This document shows positions 1 to 6,415 of a stretch of 6,434 nt of DNA, piece after piece. This DNA comes from an uncultured Lachnospiraceae bacterium (lineage in GTDB: Bacteria; Bacillota; Clostridia; Lachnospirales; Lachnospiraceae). The stretch lies in NCBI GenBank assembly GCA_934376945.1, contig CAKRPI010000106.1, positions 1-6,434 of the forward strand, written 5' to 3'. The stretch's first letter is position 1. Each line of letters starts with the position of its first letter. The position numbers were made by a program, and so were the translations under genes. The notes below the pieces were generated by a model, which saw only the letters and a list, made by a program, of their open reading frames with translations, did not search any database and was not told the DNA's origin.

Positions 1-199
1 CTGCATGATGCTCATTGTGCTTGAGCATGTAATCAAGCAGCGCCGCTGTCTTATCTCCGCAGTCATTGCAGCTGCCACAGTTATCGGATGCGCAGCCATG
101 TTCATGGCTGTGCGTATGCTCGTGGCTGTGTGTATGAGCGTGCTCATGGTCATGGCCATGTGCAATCGGATTGCCATTTTCGTCATGAATAATATGCAT
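1..199 (-). CDS. His/Cys-rich putative metal-binding protein, N-terminal part (runs off left edge)
   Basis: Sixty-six codons are visible and the gene continues beyond base 1. The protein begins MHIIHDENGN. From residue 14 to 34 every second residue is histidine (11 His), interleaved with D/E/T/S/A/G. A cysteine cluster follows at C36, C41, C44 and C47 (C-x4-C-x2-C-x2-C). From about residue 52 the sequence becomes helix-like (AALLDYMLKHNEHHA), with three more His. No signal peptide or membrane segment is visible. Such His tracts plus Cys knuckles bind transition metals (Zn, Ni, Co), so storage, buffering or chaperoning is a fair inference; the metal is unknown. Similar short clostridial proteins are, as I recall, often labelled cobalt or zinc transporter, which nothing here supports. 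Start 199 is chosen for its Shine-Dalgarno AAGGAGAA (205-212). An in-frame ATG at 304 would add 35 basic residues but has no good ribosome site. The opposite strand is also open here, as a mirror of the His codons. Confidence 0.8.
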   Translation of the reverse strand, partial: MHIIHDENGNPIAHGHDHEHAHTHSHEHTHSHEHGCASDNCGSCNDCGDKTAALLDYMLKHNEHHA

Positions 200-360
200 A
201 TCCGTTCTCCTTTCTGAATGCCTCTTCAATTCCTTCTGAATATTCCGGAACCGCAGAAACCTTTGTAACGCATTCATTCGCAATCCGCATTGCTGTTTGT
301 TCATGAACGTTTTTTCTTTTTGTTAATTTTTTGACATTCCCGAATATTCTTTTGCATTTG
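200..360 (-). other. 5' leader of the His-rich gene
   Basis: About 160 nt lie between the predicted transcription start (near 359) and the start codon at 199, which is long for this kind of gene. The strong ribosome site sits at its end (205-212). A short hairpin is visible on the minus strand, GCAAT-GCGG-ATTGC, at 281-294. A 10-bp palindrome GTTCATGAAC lies at 299-308. The octamer GAATATTC occurs at 238-245 and 342-349. I recognise no known riboswitch fold. Two minus-strand frames stay open through the 3' part: one extends the His-rich protein upstream from ATG 304, the other encodes a 35-residue peptide at 183-290. Regulation by metal is possible but no Fur/Zur-type box is evident. Confidence 0.45.
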
Positions 361-365
361 GCTGT

Positions 366-394
366 ATTATAACATATTACTTTTTTCTTCTCAA
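366..394 (-). promoter_or_regulatory. Sigma-A type promoter of the His-rich gene
   Basis: On the minus strand TTGAGA (389-394; 5 of 6 to TTGACA) and a perfect TATAAT (366-371) are separated by 17 nt. A TG one base upstream of the -10 box makes it an extended -10 element. A/T-rich sequence lies upstream of the -35 box. The promoter sits directly behind the terminator of the gpsA operon, so the His-rich gene is predicted to be its own transcription unit. Confidence 0.8.
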
Positions 395-440
395 CAACTG
401 CAATGTACTTTTTTGAAAACTTTATACAGAAACTTTACAC

Positions 441-481
441 ATAAAAAGAAAAAACCCGCACGGCTTTTCCCGTGCAGGTTT
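441..481 (-). terminator. Intrinsic terminator of the gpsA operon
   Basis: The arms 453-463 and 470-480 pair over 11 bp around a 6-nt loop (464-469). The one non-Watson-Crick pair (457/476) is a G-U wobble in minus-strand RNA but a C-A mismatch in plus-strand RNA. On the minus strand the stem is followed at once by a U-rich run (452 down to 441, TTTTTTCTTTTT). Both points fix the direction as minus. It lies about 92 nt past the gpsA stop codon; nothing else is recognised in 482-573. Confidence 0.9.
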
Positions 482-573
482 ACTCCCACTAATTTTGTTT
501 AAAAACCATCTTCATGCAATCTGCATAAATTACGTTATTCGTTAAAAATTCTACATCCCTGCAGTGCCAAAAC

Positions 574-1578
574 CTACCATGGAATCAGTGAATTCTCCGT
601 CTTACTGTCACGCAGCATCAGGTCTGCCACTACTTTTTTCGGATCTTTTCCCTCAAACAAAATCTGGTTTACCTGCTCAATGATAGGAAGCTCTGTATCA
701 TATTTTTTTGCAAGCGTCATCGCTGCTTTCGCAGAATAAACGCCCTCCACAACCATATTCACTTCTTTCATGGCCTCTTCCATCGTATAACCCCTGCCAA
801 GCAAAATCCCGGCACGGCGGTTACGGCTGTGCATGCTCGCACACGTTACGATCAGGTCGCCGATCCCTGTCAGGCCGGAAAAGGTCTGCGGATTTCCGCC
901 CATACGAATTCCAAGTCTTCCAATCTCAACAATTCCCCGCGTAATAAGCGCCGCTTTTGCATTATCTCCGTATCCCATTCCGTCTGCAATACCCGCCGCA
1001 AGTGCAATTACATTCTTAAGAGCACCGCCCAGCTCAATTCCAAGCATATCCGAACTGATATAAACACGGAACATCGGTCCCATAAACAGTTCCTGCAAAA
1101 AACGTGCTGTTTTTTCCGTATGCGCACCGATCACACACGTTGTTGGGAGCAGCCTAGCCACTTCCTCTGCGTGACTTGGCCCGGAAAGAACAGCTGCATC
1201 AGCCTGCACAAGTACCTGCTCCAGAATATCCGTCATCGTAAAAAGTGTCTCTTCTTCAATCCCTTTTGCCGCACTGATCACGTATGTACCAGGTGCCACA
1301 TACTCTTTGAGCTTTTCTGCCGTCTCACGCATACATTTCGAAGGCACCACCATCACAAGCACTTTCTTTCCGCAAACAGCCTGCTCAAGATCCGACGTGA
1401 TCTTCACCTCATCCGGGATTCTGATCCCAGGAAGCTTGGAACACTCTCTCATCCTCCGCATACGCTCAGCTTCTTCTTCGCGATGCGACCACAAGGTCAC
1501 TTCATTTCCATTTTCATTCAGAAGCATCGCAAGCGCCGTTCCCCAGCTGCCTGCCCCAATCACACCTATCTTTTCCAT
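574..1578 (-). CDS. gpsA: NAD(P)H-dependent glycerol-3-phosphate dehydrogenase
   Basis: Cytosolic enzyme that reduces dihydroxyacetone phosphate to sn-glycerol-3-phosphate, the backbone of phospholipids and the substrate of PlsY encoded just upstream. The 334 residues match the family's usual length. The N-terminal Rossmann domain has the dinucleotide loop GAGSWGTALA (8-17). AAKGIEEET (103-111) and SGPSHAEEVA (132-141) are family signatures. The C-terminal helical domain carries the catalytic lysine region GGALKNVIALAAGIADG (K188), then GYGDNAKAALITRG and GLTGIGDLIVTC (235-246). The start has a Shine-Dalgarno GGAGGTGA (1588-1595) fully complementary to the 16S rRNA tail, with 9 nt spacing. 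It is the last gene of the operon, 124 nt after plsY; this longer gap holds a tandem repeat. No key residue is missing. Identification is secure. Confidence 0.97.
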   Translation of the reverse strand: MEKIGVIGAGSWGTALAMLLNENGNEVTLWSHREEEAERMRRMRECSKLPGIRIPDEVKITSDLEQAVCGKKVLVMVVPSKCMRETAEKLKEYVAPGTYVISAAKGIEEETLFTMTDILEQVLVQADAAVLSGPSHAEEVARLLPTTCVIGAHTEKTARFLQELFMGPMFRVYISSDMLGIELGGALKNVIALAAGIADGMGYGDNAKAALITRGIVEIGRLGIRMGGNPQTFSGLTGIGDLIVTCASMHSRNRRAGILLGRGYTMEEAMKEVNMVVEGVYSAKAAMTLAKKYDTELPIIEQVNQILFEGKDPKKVVADLMLRDSKTENSLIPW

Positions 1579-1630
1579 TTCCTTCCATCACCTCCGCTGC
1601 ATTTTTATCATCAGCTACAACAACTGCCTC

Positions 1631-1671
1631 TGTATTTACTGTATTTACTGTATTTACTGTATTTACTGTAT
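1631..1671. repeat. 9-bp tandem repeat (4.6 copies) between plsY and gpsA
   Basis: The unit tgtatttac (plus strand) occurs four times without a mismatch (1631-1666), followed by a partial copy tgtat (1667-1671). It sits inside the operon, between the plsY stop and the gpsA ribosome site. Read on the minus strand in the plsY frame, past the stop codon, each unit encodes Thr-Val-Asn. Perfect short direct repeats of this kind usually vary in copy number by replication slippage, so this could be a variable-number locus. Confidence 0.9.
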
Positions 1672-1702
1672 CGCTCTGCGCATCCGGCAAAGCAGACACT
1701 CT

Positions 1703-2347
1703 TTATTGCTTTTTATGAAACAGGTATGTCTTACGTTCTTCACCGTGTACCAGACGTACGATATTGGCACGATGCATCCAGAATGCAAGCACCGCAAGCG
1801 CAGCCGCCACCAGATACATTTCATTCAGATAGCGCTGCGTCATTCCGAACATTCCCTTCTGTCCGAAAAAGACCAGTTCTGCCAGAAACCCAATATACAC
1901 CAGCAAAGAACCAAGTGATACATAATGAGTCAGTGCCACCGTAATTCCAAATACCGCAATTCCAAGCAATGTCATCTGCCAGCTCATCGACATGATCAGG
2001 CCTGCCGTTGCTGCAATCCCTTTTCCTCCGCGGAAATTCATGTAAAACGGGAAATTATGTCCAAGGATCACACCTGCTGCCGTATAAATCGACAGAAGCG
2101 GCAGGATTTCCGCATACCGGCCATAAAACAGTGTTCGCACCACAAGCACAGCAATCACACATTTAAACGCATCGCCAAGCAGTGTGATTGCTCCTGCCTT
2201 CGTTCCAAGCGTGCGGAGCATATTTGTTGTCCCGGCATTTCCACTTCCACATTTTCTGATATCAATTCCGTGCATCTTTCCATAGATATAGCTTGTCTGA
2301 AACAAACCGAATACATATCCTATGACCATACAGATCAAACGTTCCAT
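1703..2347 (-). CDS. plsY: Acyl-phosphate:glycerol-3-phosphate acyltransferase PlsY
   Basis: Integral membrane enzyme that transfers an acyl group from acyl-phosphate (made by PlsX) to the sn-1 position of glycerol-3-phosphate, giving lysophosphatidic acid. The three conserved motifs are present: GSGNAGTTNMLRTLG (34-48); GHNFPFYMNFRGGKG (96-110), with the glycine/lysine phosphate-binding stretch; and HRANIVRLVHGEERK (192-206), where the usual Thr of GTE is replaced by Glu. Hydrophobic segments lie at about 4-22, 53-70, 84-100, 112-138, 142-160 and 177-191, as expected for this polytopic family. Length 214 is typical. The ribosome site is GAGGAA (2353-2358). It follows der by 29 nt, and GpsA downstream supplies its substrate. 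After the TAA stop the same frame stays open for 62 more codons through the Thr-Val-Asn repeat, so a longer ancestral or read-through form is conceivable. Confidence 0.96.
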   Translation of the reverse strand: MERLICMVIGYVFGLFQTSYIYGKMHGIDIRKCGSGNAGTTNMLRTLGTKAGAITLLGDAFKCVIAVLVVRTLFYGRYAEILPLLSIYTAAGVILGHNFPFYMNFRGGKGIAATAGLIMSMSWQMTLLGIAVFGITVALTHYVSLGSLLVYIGFLAELVFFGQKGMFGMTQRYLNEMYLVAAALAVLAFWMHRANIVRLVHGEERKTYLFHKKQ

Positions 2348-2376
2348 TTTTCTTCCTCTTTTCCAGTCCTTGTCCT

Positions 2377-3705
2377 TTATTTTTCTCCGTCCTTACGTTC
2401 CCGGATGATAAACTTCAAAGAGGTTCCCTTGAATCCGAATGTATCCCGGATTTTGTTTTCCAGATATCTTGTATAAGAAAAATGCATCAGTGCCTTGTCA
2501 TTGACAAAAATAACAAATGTCGGAGGCTTCACAGCAACCTGTGTAATATAGAACAGACGCAGTCTCTTTCCTTTATCCGTCGGCGGCTGCTGCAGTGCCA
2601 CAGCCTCGGCCATGATTTCATTGAGAACGCCGGTCGCCACACGCATGGACTGATTTGCAAGCACCATATCAATCGTTTCAAACAGTCTCGATACACGCTG
2701 CCCCGTCTGAGCAGAAATAAAAAGGATTTCCGCGTACGGCATATAAGAAAGCACCTGCCGTATTTCCTGTGTATATTTGTAAATCGTTTTATCGTCCTTC
2801 TCTACGGCATCCCATTTATTCACCGCGATCACAATTCCCTTACCACGGTCATGAGCAATTCCCGCAATTTTTGCATCCTGCTCCGTTACACCTTCCACTG
2901 CATCAATCAGAATGACCACAACATCCGCCCGATCTACCGCCGTTACAGTCCGAATGATACTGTAACGCTCCAGCTCCTCTTTGATTTTACTCTTGCGACG
3001 CAGTCCTGCTGTATCGATAAAAACATACTCATTACCGTTCCACTTTACACTTGTATCCACCGCATCACGTGTCGTACCTGCAACATCTGAAACGATCAGA
3101 CGGTTTTCCCCAAGAATACGATTGATCAACGAAGATTTTCCGACATTCGGCTTTCCGACAATTGCAATCCGCGGCCGCTCGTCCTGCTCATCCTCATCCT
3201 GCTTCTCTTCAAAGCACTCAATCACATGATCAAGCATATCGCCAACACCAAGCTTATTACTTGCAGAAATCGGATACGGATCACCGATACCGAGGTTATA
3301 AAACTCATATACATCTGCCATATTTCTTTCAAAATTATCAACCTTATTTACAACAAGCACGACCGGCTTGCGAGAGCGGCGAAGCATATCGGCAACCTTC
3401 GCATCTGCATCAACAAGTCCCTGCTTACAGTCTGTCAAAAACAGAATTACATCTGCTGTATCAATCGCGATCTGCGCCTGGTCTCTCATCTGAGCGAGAA
3501 TTACATCACTGCTGTCCGGTTCGATTCCGCCGGTATCGATCAGTGTAAAATTCACATTCAGCCACTCTACATCTGCATAAATACGGTCACGTGTCACACC
3601 GGGTGTGTCTTTTACAATCGAAATATTTTCTCCGGCAAGCGCATTAAATAATGTCGACTTGCCCACGTTCGGTCTGCCCACAATTGCTACAATTGGTTTG
3701 CTCAT
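2377..3705 (-). CDS. der: Ribosome biogenesis GTPase Der (EngA)
   Basis: Essential cytosolic GTPase that acts in maturation of the 50S ribosomal subunit. The 442 residues show the family's unique tandem G domains. Domain 1 has GRPNVGKS (10-17), the switch PGVTRDR (35-41), DTGG (57-60), NKVD (120-123) and SASN (147-150). Domain 2 has GKPNVGKS (184-191), AGTTRDA (209-215), DTAG (231-234), NKWD (296-299) and SAQTGQRV (331-338). A short acidic linker (about 166-177, rich in E/D/Q) joins them. The C-terminal third (about 350-440) is the KH-like domain, with [10 protein letters not shown] and a [18 protein letters not shown] end. The start is supported by AAGGAGG (3713-3719) with 7 nt spacing. The gene lies 22 nt after the DUF512 gene and 29 nt before plsY, so it is co-transcribed with both. 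All nucleotide-binding motifs are intact. Confidence 0.98.
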   Translation of the reverse strand: MSKPIVAIVGRPNVGKSTLFNALAGENISIVKDTPGVTRDRIYADVEWLNVNFTLIDTGGIEPDSSDVILAQMRDQAQIAIDTADVILFLTDCKQGLVDADAKVADMLRRSRKPVVLVVNKVDNFERNMADVYEFYNLGIGDPYPISASNKLGVGDMLDHVIECFEEKQDEDEQDERPRIAIVGKPNVGKSSLINRILGENRLIVSDVAGTTRDAVDTSVKWNGNEYVFIDTAGLRRKSKIKEELERYSIIRTVTAVDRADVVVILIDAVEGVTEQDAKIAGIAHDRGKGIVIAVNKWDAVEKDDKTIYKYTQEIRQVLSYMPYAEILFISAQTGQRVSRLFETIDMVLANQSMRVATGVLNEIMAEAVALQQPPTDKGKRLRLFYITQVAVKPPTFVIFVNDKALMHFSYTRYLENKIRDTFGFKGTSLKFIIRERKDGEK

Positions 3706-3727
3706 AGGTTTTCCTCCTTCTTTGCTT

Positions 3728-5062
3728 CTATTCTTCCCCAGTCACTGCACACACCAGATCATGTCCGTCTGATTCTACAATACGTACCGGTATATTCAGC
3801 GCTGCCTCTACTTCTTCTATTGTCAGATCATCCAAAAATACCCGTTCCCCGGCACGGATCATATTCGTCGGAAGAAGCAGCTCTTCTCCCAGCTCCTGAT
3901 CCTTCAGCTGCGCAATCAGATCCTGACCGGTAATCAATCCGGAAACTGTAATCGATTCCCCGAAGAAATCATTGCGGATTTCAAAAACCTGCAGCGTAAT
4001 ACCCGGATATACTCCCTCAATCTGCGCTCCAAGCTTTTTCAAAAACGGGCCGGCCAGCCGACCGGTTGCCAGTGAAACGCGCCTTTTCCGCATTTTCTTA
4101 TCCGGCTGTACTTCCCGTTCCCGCAGCGCTTCCGCCACTTCTTCCTTTAAAAGCCGCAGCATTCCGACTCCGTTCTCCAGCTGAAGATACCCGTCATACC
4201 GTTCCTCCTCCGGAAGCGGGCGATCGGCAAGCAGATACCATTCATCCGATGCATGGATAAAATGTACCCCGTACTTCGGAAAAAGCTTTTTCTGCCAGGC
4301 CTCAATCTGATCGATCACCTCTCCTGCTGACTGCGCATCAAACGGCTGAAGTGGATACAGCCCCTCCCGGTACTTCGAAAGGCCGACCGGTACCACGGAA
4401 ACACTGCGAAGCGCCGGAAGATACGAAGTCATATCCGAAATGGAGCGTTCCAGCTCTGCCCCGTCATTGATACCACGGCAAAGTACAATCTGACCGTTTA
4501 GCTCGATTCCCGCATCTGCCAGTCGGCGAATCTTCGGAAAAACATCTCCTGCAAAACGATTGTGCAGCATCCTGCAGCGAAGCTCCGGATTCGTAGTCTG
4601 AAATGAAATATTGATCGGTCCAAGATGATAATGAATGATCCGGTCTATATCATGATCACTCATATTGGTAAGTGTTACGTAATTCCCCTGTAGGAAAGAA
4701 AGTCTGGAATCATCATCTTTAAAATACAGAGTTTCTCTCATTCCCGGCGGCATCTGATCGATAAAACAGAAAATGCAGTGATTTCTGCAGGAGCGATAAT
4801 CATCCATCAGTGAGCTTTCAAATTCGATTCCGAGATCCTCTTCAAATTCCTTCTCGATTTCCAGCTCCCATTCCTCTCCATCTGCCTTGCGCACAAGAAC
4901 AGTCAAATACTCTTCGTTCGTATAATAGTGGTAGTCAAACACGTCTTCAATCTCATGATCATTGACTGCCAGCAGTGTATCTCCCGGCTCAAGCTCAAGC
5001 TCCTGTGCAATGCTTCCCGGAAGCACCGCCCGGATCTTGTGCTCAAAATTCTTTTTCTTCAT
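3728..5062 (-). CDS. PDZ-like / radical SAM / DUF512 protein of unknown function
   Basis: A 444-residue, probably cytosolic protein with three parts. Residues about 8-70 resemble a PDZ domain ([22 protein letters not shown] at the peptide-binding loop end). The radical-SAM cluster motif is C92-x3-C96-x2-C99 (CRNHCIFC), followed by [19 protein letters not shown], a hallmark of this family, and [10 protein letters not shown] (124-133). The DUF512 region fills the C-terminal half, with [14 protein letters not shown] (366-379) and [17 protein letters not shown] (396-412). The motif predicts a [4Fe-4S] cluster and SAM-dependent radical chemistry; the substrate is unknown. An unusual point is that the PDZ-like domain has no signal peptide. 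It is first in the operon and sits 22 nt before der, an association I recall from many clostridia, which hints at ribosome or translation roles but proves none. The start at 5062 has AAGGAA (5074-5079), 11 nt away, just inside the predicted transcript. Confidence 0.93.
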   Translation of the reverse strand: MKKKNFEHKIRAVLPGSIAQELELEPGDTLLAVNDHEIEDVFDYHYYTNEEYLTVLVRKADGEEWELEIEKEFEEDLGIEFESSLMDDYRSCRNHCIFCFIDQMPPGMRETLYFKDDDSRLSFLQGNYVTLTNMSDHDIDRIIHYHLGPINISFQTTNPELRCRMLHNRFAGDVFPKIRRLADAGIELNGQIVLCRGINDGAELERSISDMTSYLPALRSVSVVPVGLSKYREGLYPLQPFDAQSAGEVIDQIEAWQKKLFPKYGVHFIHASDEWYLLADRPLPEEERYDGYLQLENGVGMLRLLKEEVAEALREREVQPDKKMRKRRVSLATGRLAGPFLKKLGAQIEGVYPGITLQVFEIRNDFFGESITVSGLITGQDLIAQLKDQELGEELLLPTNMIRAGERVFLDDLTIEEVEAALNIPVRIVESDGHDLVCAVTGEE

Positions 5063-5087
5063 TCTTTTCGCGTTTCCTTAATAAAAT

Positions 5088-5116
5088 AATATAATCTAGA
5101 ATAAATTGTTTGTCAG
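5088..5116 (-). promoter_or_regulatory. Promoter of the DUF512-der-plsY-gpsA operon
   Basis: On the minus strand CTGACA (5111-5116; 5 of 6 to consensus) and TATATT (5088-5093; 5 of 6) are spaced by 17 nt. Transcription would start near 5081, giving an unusually short leader of about 19 nt that is mostly the ribosome site. It lies between the prs terminator and the first gene of the operon, exactly where a promoter is needed. A long interrupted inverted repeat ends 7 nt upstream of the -35 box. Confidence 0.75.
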
Positions 5117-5122
5117 CCAGTT

Positions 5123-5154
5123 CCATGCGGTAGACGGAACACTTTACCGCGTGG
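5123..5154. repeat. Interrupted inverted repeat upstream of the operon promoter
   Basis: CCATGCGGTA (5123-5132) and TACCGCGTGG (5145-5154) are inverted copies with one mismatch, separated by 12 nt. The mismatch is a U-G wobble in plus-strand RNA and a C-A mismatch in minus-strand RNA. No T-run follows on either strand, so it is not a standard intrinsic terminator. Arm length, spacing and position next to the -35 box would suit a binding site for a dimeric regulator, or a hairpin in the 3' part of the prs read-through transcript. No regulator is identified. Confidence 0.55.
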
Positions 5155-5163
5155 TATATCGAC

Positions 5164-5196
5164 AAAAAGGAGCTGTGCAGCCAGCATAGCTCCTCT
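5164..5196 (-). terminator. Intrinsic terminator of prs
   Basis: AGGAGCT (5168-5174) pairs with AGCTCCT (5188-5194), and the stem continues with 3 more pairs inside one non-Watson-Crick position (5175/5187) around a 5-nt loop. On the minus strand the stem runs directly into TTTTT (5168-5164). It lies 13 nt past the prs stop codon. On the plus strand the stem is slightly better (G-U at 5175/5187) and is followed by TCTTTT, so weak termination in the other direction is possible, but no plus-strand gene needs it. Confidence 0.85.
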
Positions 5197-5209
5197 TTTG
5201 CAGTAGCCT

Positions 5210-6415
5210 TTATTTCTGCTTCAGAATCCGCATAGAATTCAGAAGTTCGTTAATCTTTTCCGTCGGTGATTCAATCTTGCTTAAGGTCACATCATGATTC
5301 AGATGATCAATGATCATTGCCAGGAAACGTGTCATATCCGCTTCTGCATAATACGGCTTTGTGAAAAGCTCCGGCATACGGTAATTCAGATTTGTTGTCA
5401 CAACTTTTGTAATGTAGCCCTTTTCATAATATTCATCAAAATGCTCCAGACCATCCGTGAAAAGTCCAAAGGTCGTACATACAAACACGCGCTTTGCGCC
5501 GCGCTGCTTGATCTGCTTTGCAACATCGAGCATACTGTCACCGGAAGAAATCATATCATCTACAATGATAACATCTTTTCCTTTTACAGAATCGCCAAGA
5601 AATTCATGCGCTACGATTGGATTACGCCCGTTTACTACGGTTGAATAATCTCTCCGTTTGTAGAACATTCCCATATCCACACCGAGAATACTTGAAAAAT
5701 AAACGGCACGGCTCATTGCGCCTTCATCCGGACTGATTACCATCAGATGCTCGTTATCAATCTGCAAATCATCCACTGTGTCTATCAATGCTTTTAAGAA
5801 CTGATACGTTGCCATGAACGAATCAAAACCACTCAAAGGAATCGCATTCTGCACCCGTGGATCATGTGCATCAAAAGTAATAATATTGGAAACGCCCATG
5901 CTTACCAGCTCCTGCAGTGCCAGCGAGCAGTCCAAGGATTCCCGTTTGGTACGCTTATGCTGACGGCCTTCATACAGAAACGGCATTACGACGCTAATTC
6001 TTTTTGCCTTTCCTGTCGCTGCGGAAATAATACGCTTCAGATCCTGAAAATGATTATCCGGAGACATGTGATTTTCATATCCGCATACCGAATACGTAAG
6101 GCTGTAATTGCAGACATCCACCAGGATATACAAATCTGCTCCACGTACAGAATCATTGATCTGTCCTTTTCCTTCACCGGAACCGAATCTCGGACATTTG
6201 CAGTCGAGCAGATAGGAATCTTTGAGATAACCAGGCAGTCTTGCTGGTGCCGCATTGGCTTCAGCCGCCTCCCGACGGGTCTGTACAAGGTAGCGATTGA
6301 CCGTATCAGCAAATTCACGGCAGCCTTCCAGTGCTGCGATCTTCAAAGGTCCTACCGGCAGAATATTTTCCAGATTGTCATATTCATACATAAATGAGCT
6401 GTCCTCCAGTTTCAT
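5210..6415 (-). CDS. prs: Ribose-phosphate pyrophosphokinase (PRPP synthetase), long divergent type
   Basis: Transfers pyrophosphate from ATP to ribose-5-phosphate, giving PRPP for purine, pyrimidine, NAD, His and Trp synthesis; cytosolic. Family features in order: FGSGEGKGQINDSVRG (77-92), matching the FSDGE...QINENVRG stretch; PFLYEGRQHKRTKRES (145-160), equivalent to PYxxYARQDRK; FDAHDPRVQ (181-189), with the conserved His; SPDEGAMSRA (228-237), the pyrophosphate loop; YKRRD (252-256), the flexible-loop Lys/Arg; and VDDMISSGDSM (285-295), the PRPP loop. At 401 residues it is about 85 longer than the classic enzyme (about 315). The excess is at the N-terminus, between the first strand and FGSGE (about 44-75), around 104-124, and in the C-terminal tail. 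In the PRPP loop Ser-Ser replaces the usual Asp-Thr. An alternative start, Met9 at 6391, has a GGAGG (6403-6407) 11 nt upstream, whereas the start at 6415 has little. A single-gene unit with its own terminator. Confidence 0.92.
   Translation of the reverse strand: MKLEDSSFMYEYDNLENILPVGPLKIAALEGCREFADTVNRYLVQTRREAAEANAAPARLPGYLKDSYLLDCKCPRFGSGEGKGQINDSVRGADLYILVDVCNYSLTYSVCGYENHMSPDNHFQDLKRIISAATGKAKRISVVMPFLYEGRQHKRTKRESLDCSLALQELVSMGVSNIITFDAHDPRVQNAIPLSGFDSFMATYQFLKALIDTVDDLQIDNEHLMVISPDEGAMSRAVYFSSILGVDMGMFYKRRDYSTVVNGRNPIVAHEFLGDSVKGKDVIIVDDMISSGDSMLDVAKQIKQRGAKRVFVCTTFGLFTDGLEHFDEYYEKGYITKVVTTNLNYRMPELFTKPYYAEADMTRFLAMIIDHLNHDVTLSKIESPTEKINELLNSMRILKQK

Noticed and set aside
5..217. Plus-strand open frame rich in Met, Val and Ala, resembling a membrane peptide
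   Set aside because: It is the exact codon-for-codon complement of the His-rich gene: CAT and CAC read as ATG and GTG. The minus strand has the promoter, ribosome site and a recognisable protein.
238..349. Two GAATATTC octamers (238-245 and 342-349) as operator sites
   Set aside because: The octamer is a self-palindrome of A/T-rich sequence, expected by chance at this composition; the flanks match only by 2-3 bases and no regulator motif is recognised.
331..371. Plus-strand TTGACA (331-336) with TATTAT-like sequence (365-370) as a promoter
   Set aside because: The spacing is 28 nt, far from the required 16-18, and no plus-strand gene lies downstream.
1631..1671. Repeat cluster as a CRISPR array
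   Set aside because: Units are 9 bp and directly adjacent, with no spacers and no cas genes nearby.
829..1944. Long plus-strand open frame (371 codons) across gpsA and the plsY end
   Set aside because: It is antisense to two certain genes, has no ribosome site, and its translation is a low-complexity mix rich in His, Ser, Cys and Arg with no recognisable motif. It is a shadow of codon use on the minus strand.
3162..3651. Several plus-strand open frames within der
   Set aside because: All are antisense to highly conserved GTPase motifs and show no ribosome sites or recognisable domains.
5123..5154. Inverted repeat as a second prs terminator
   Set aside because: No T-run follows on either strand, and a good terminator already lies between it and prs.
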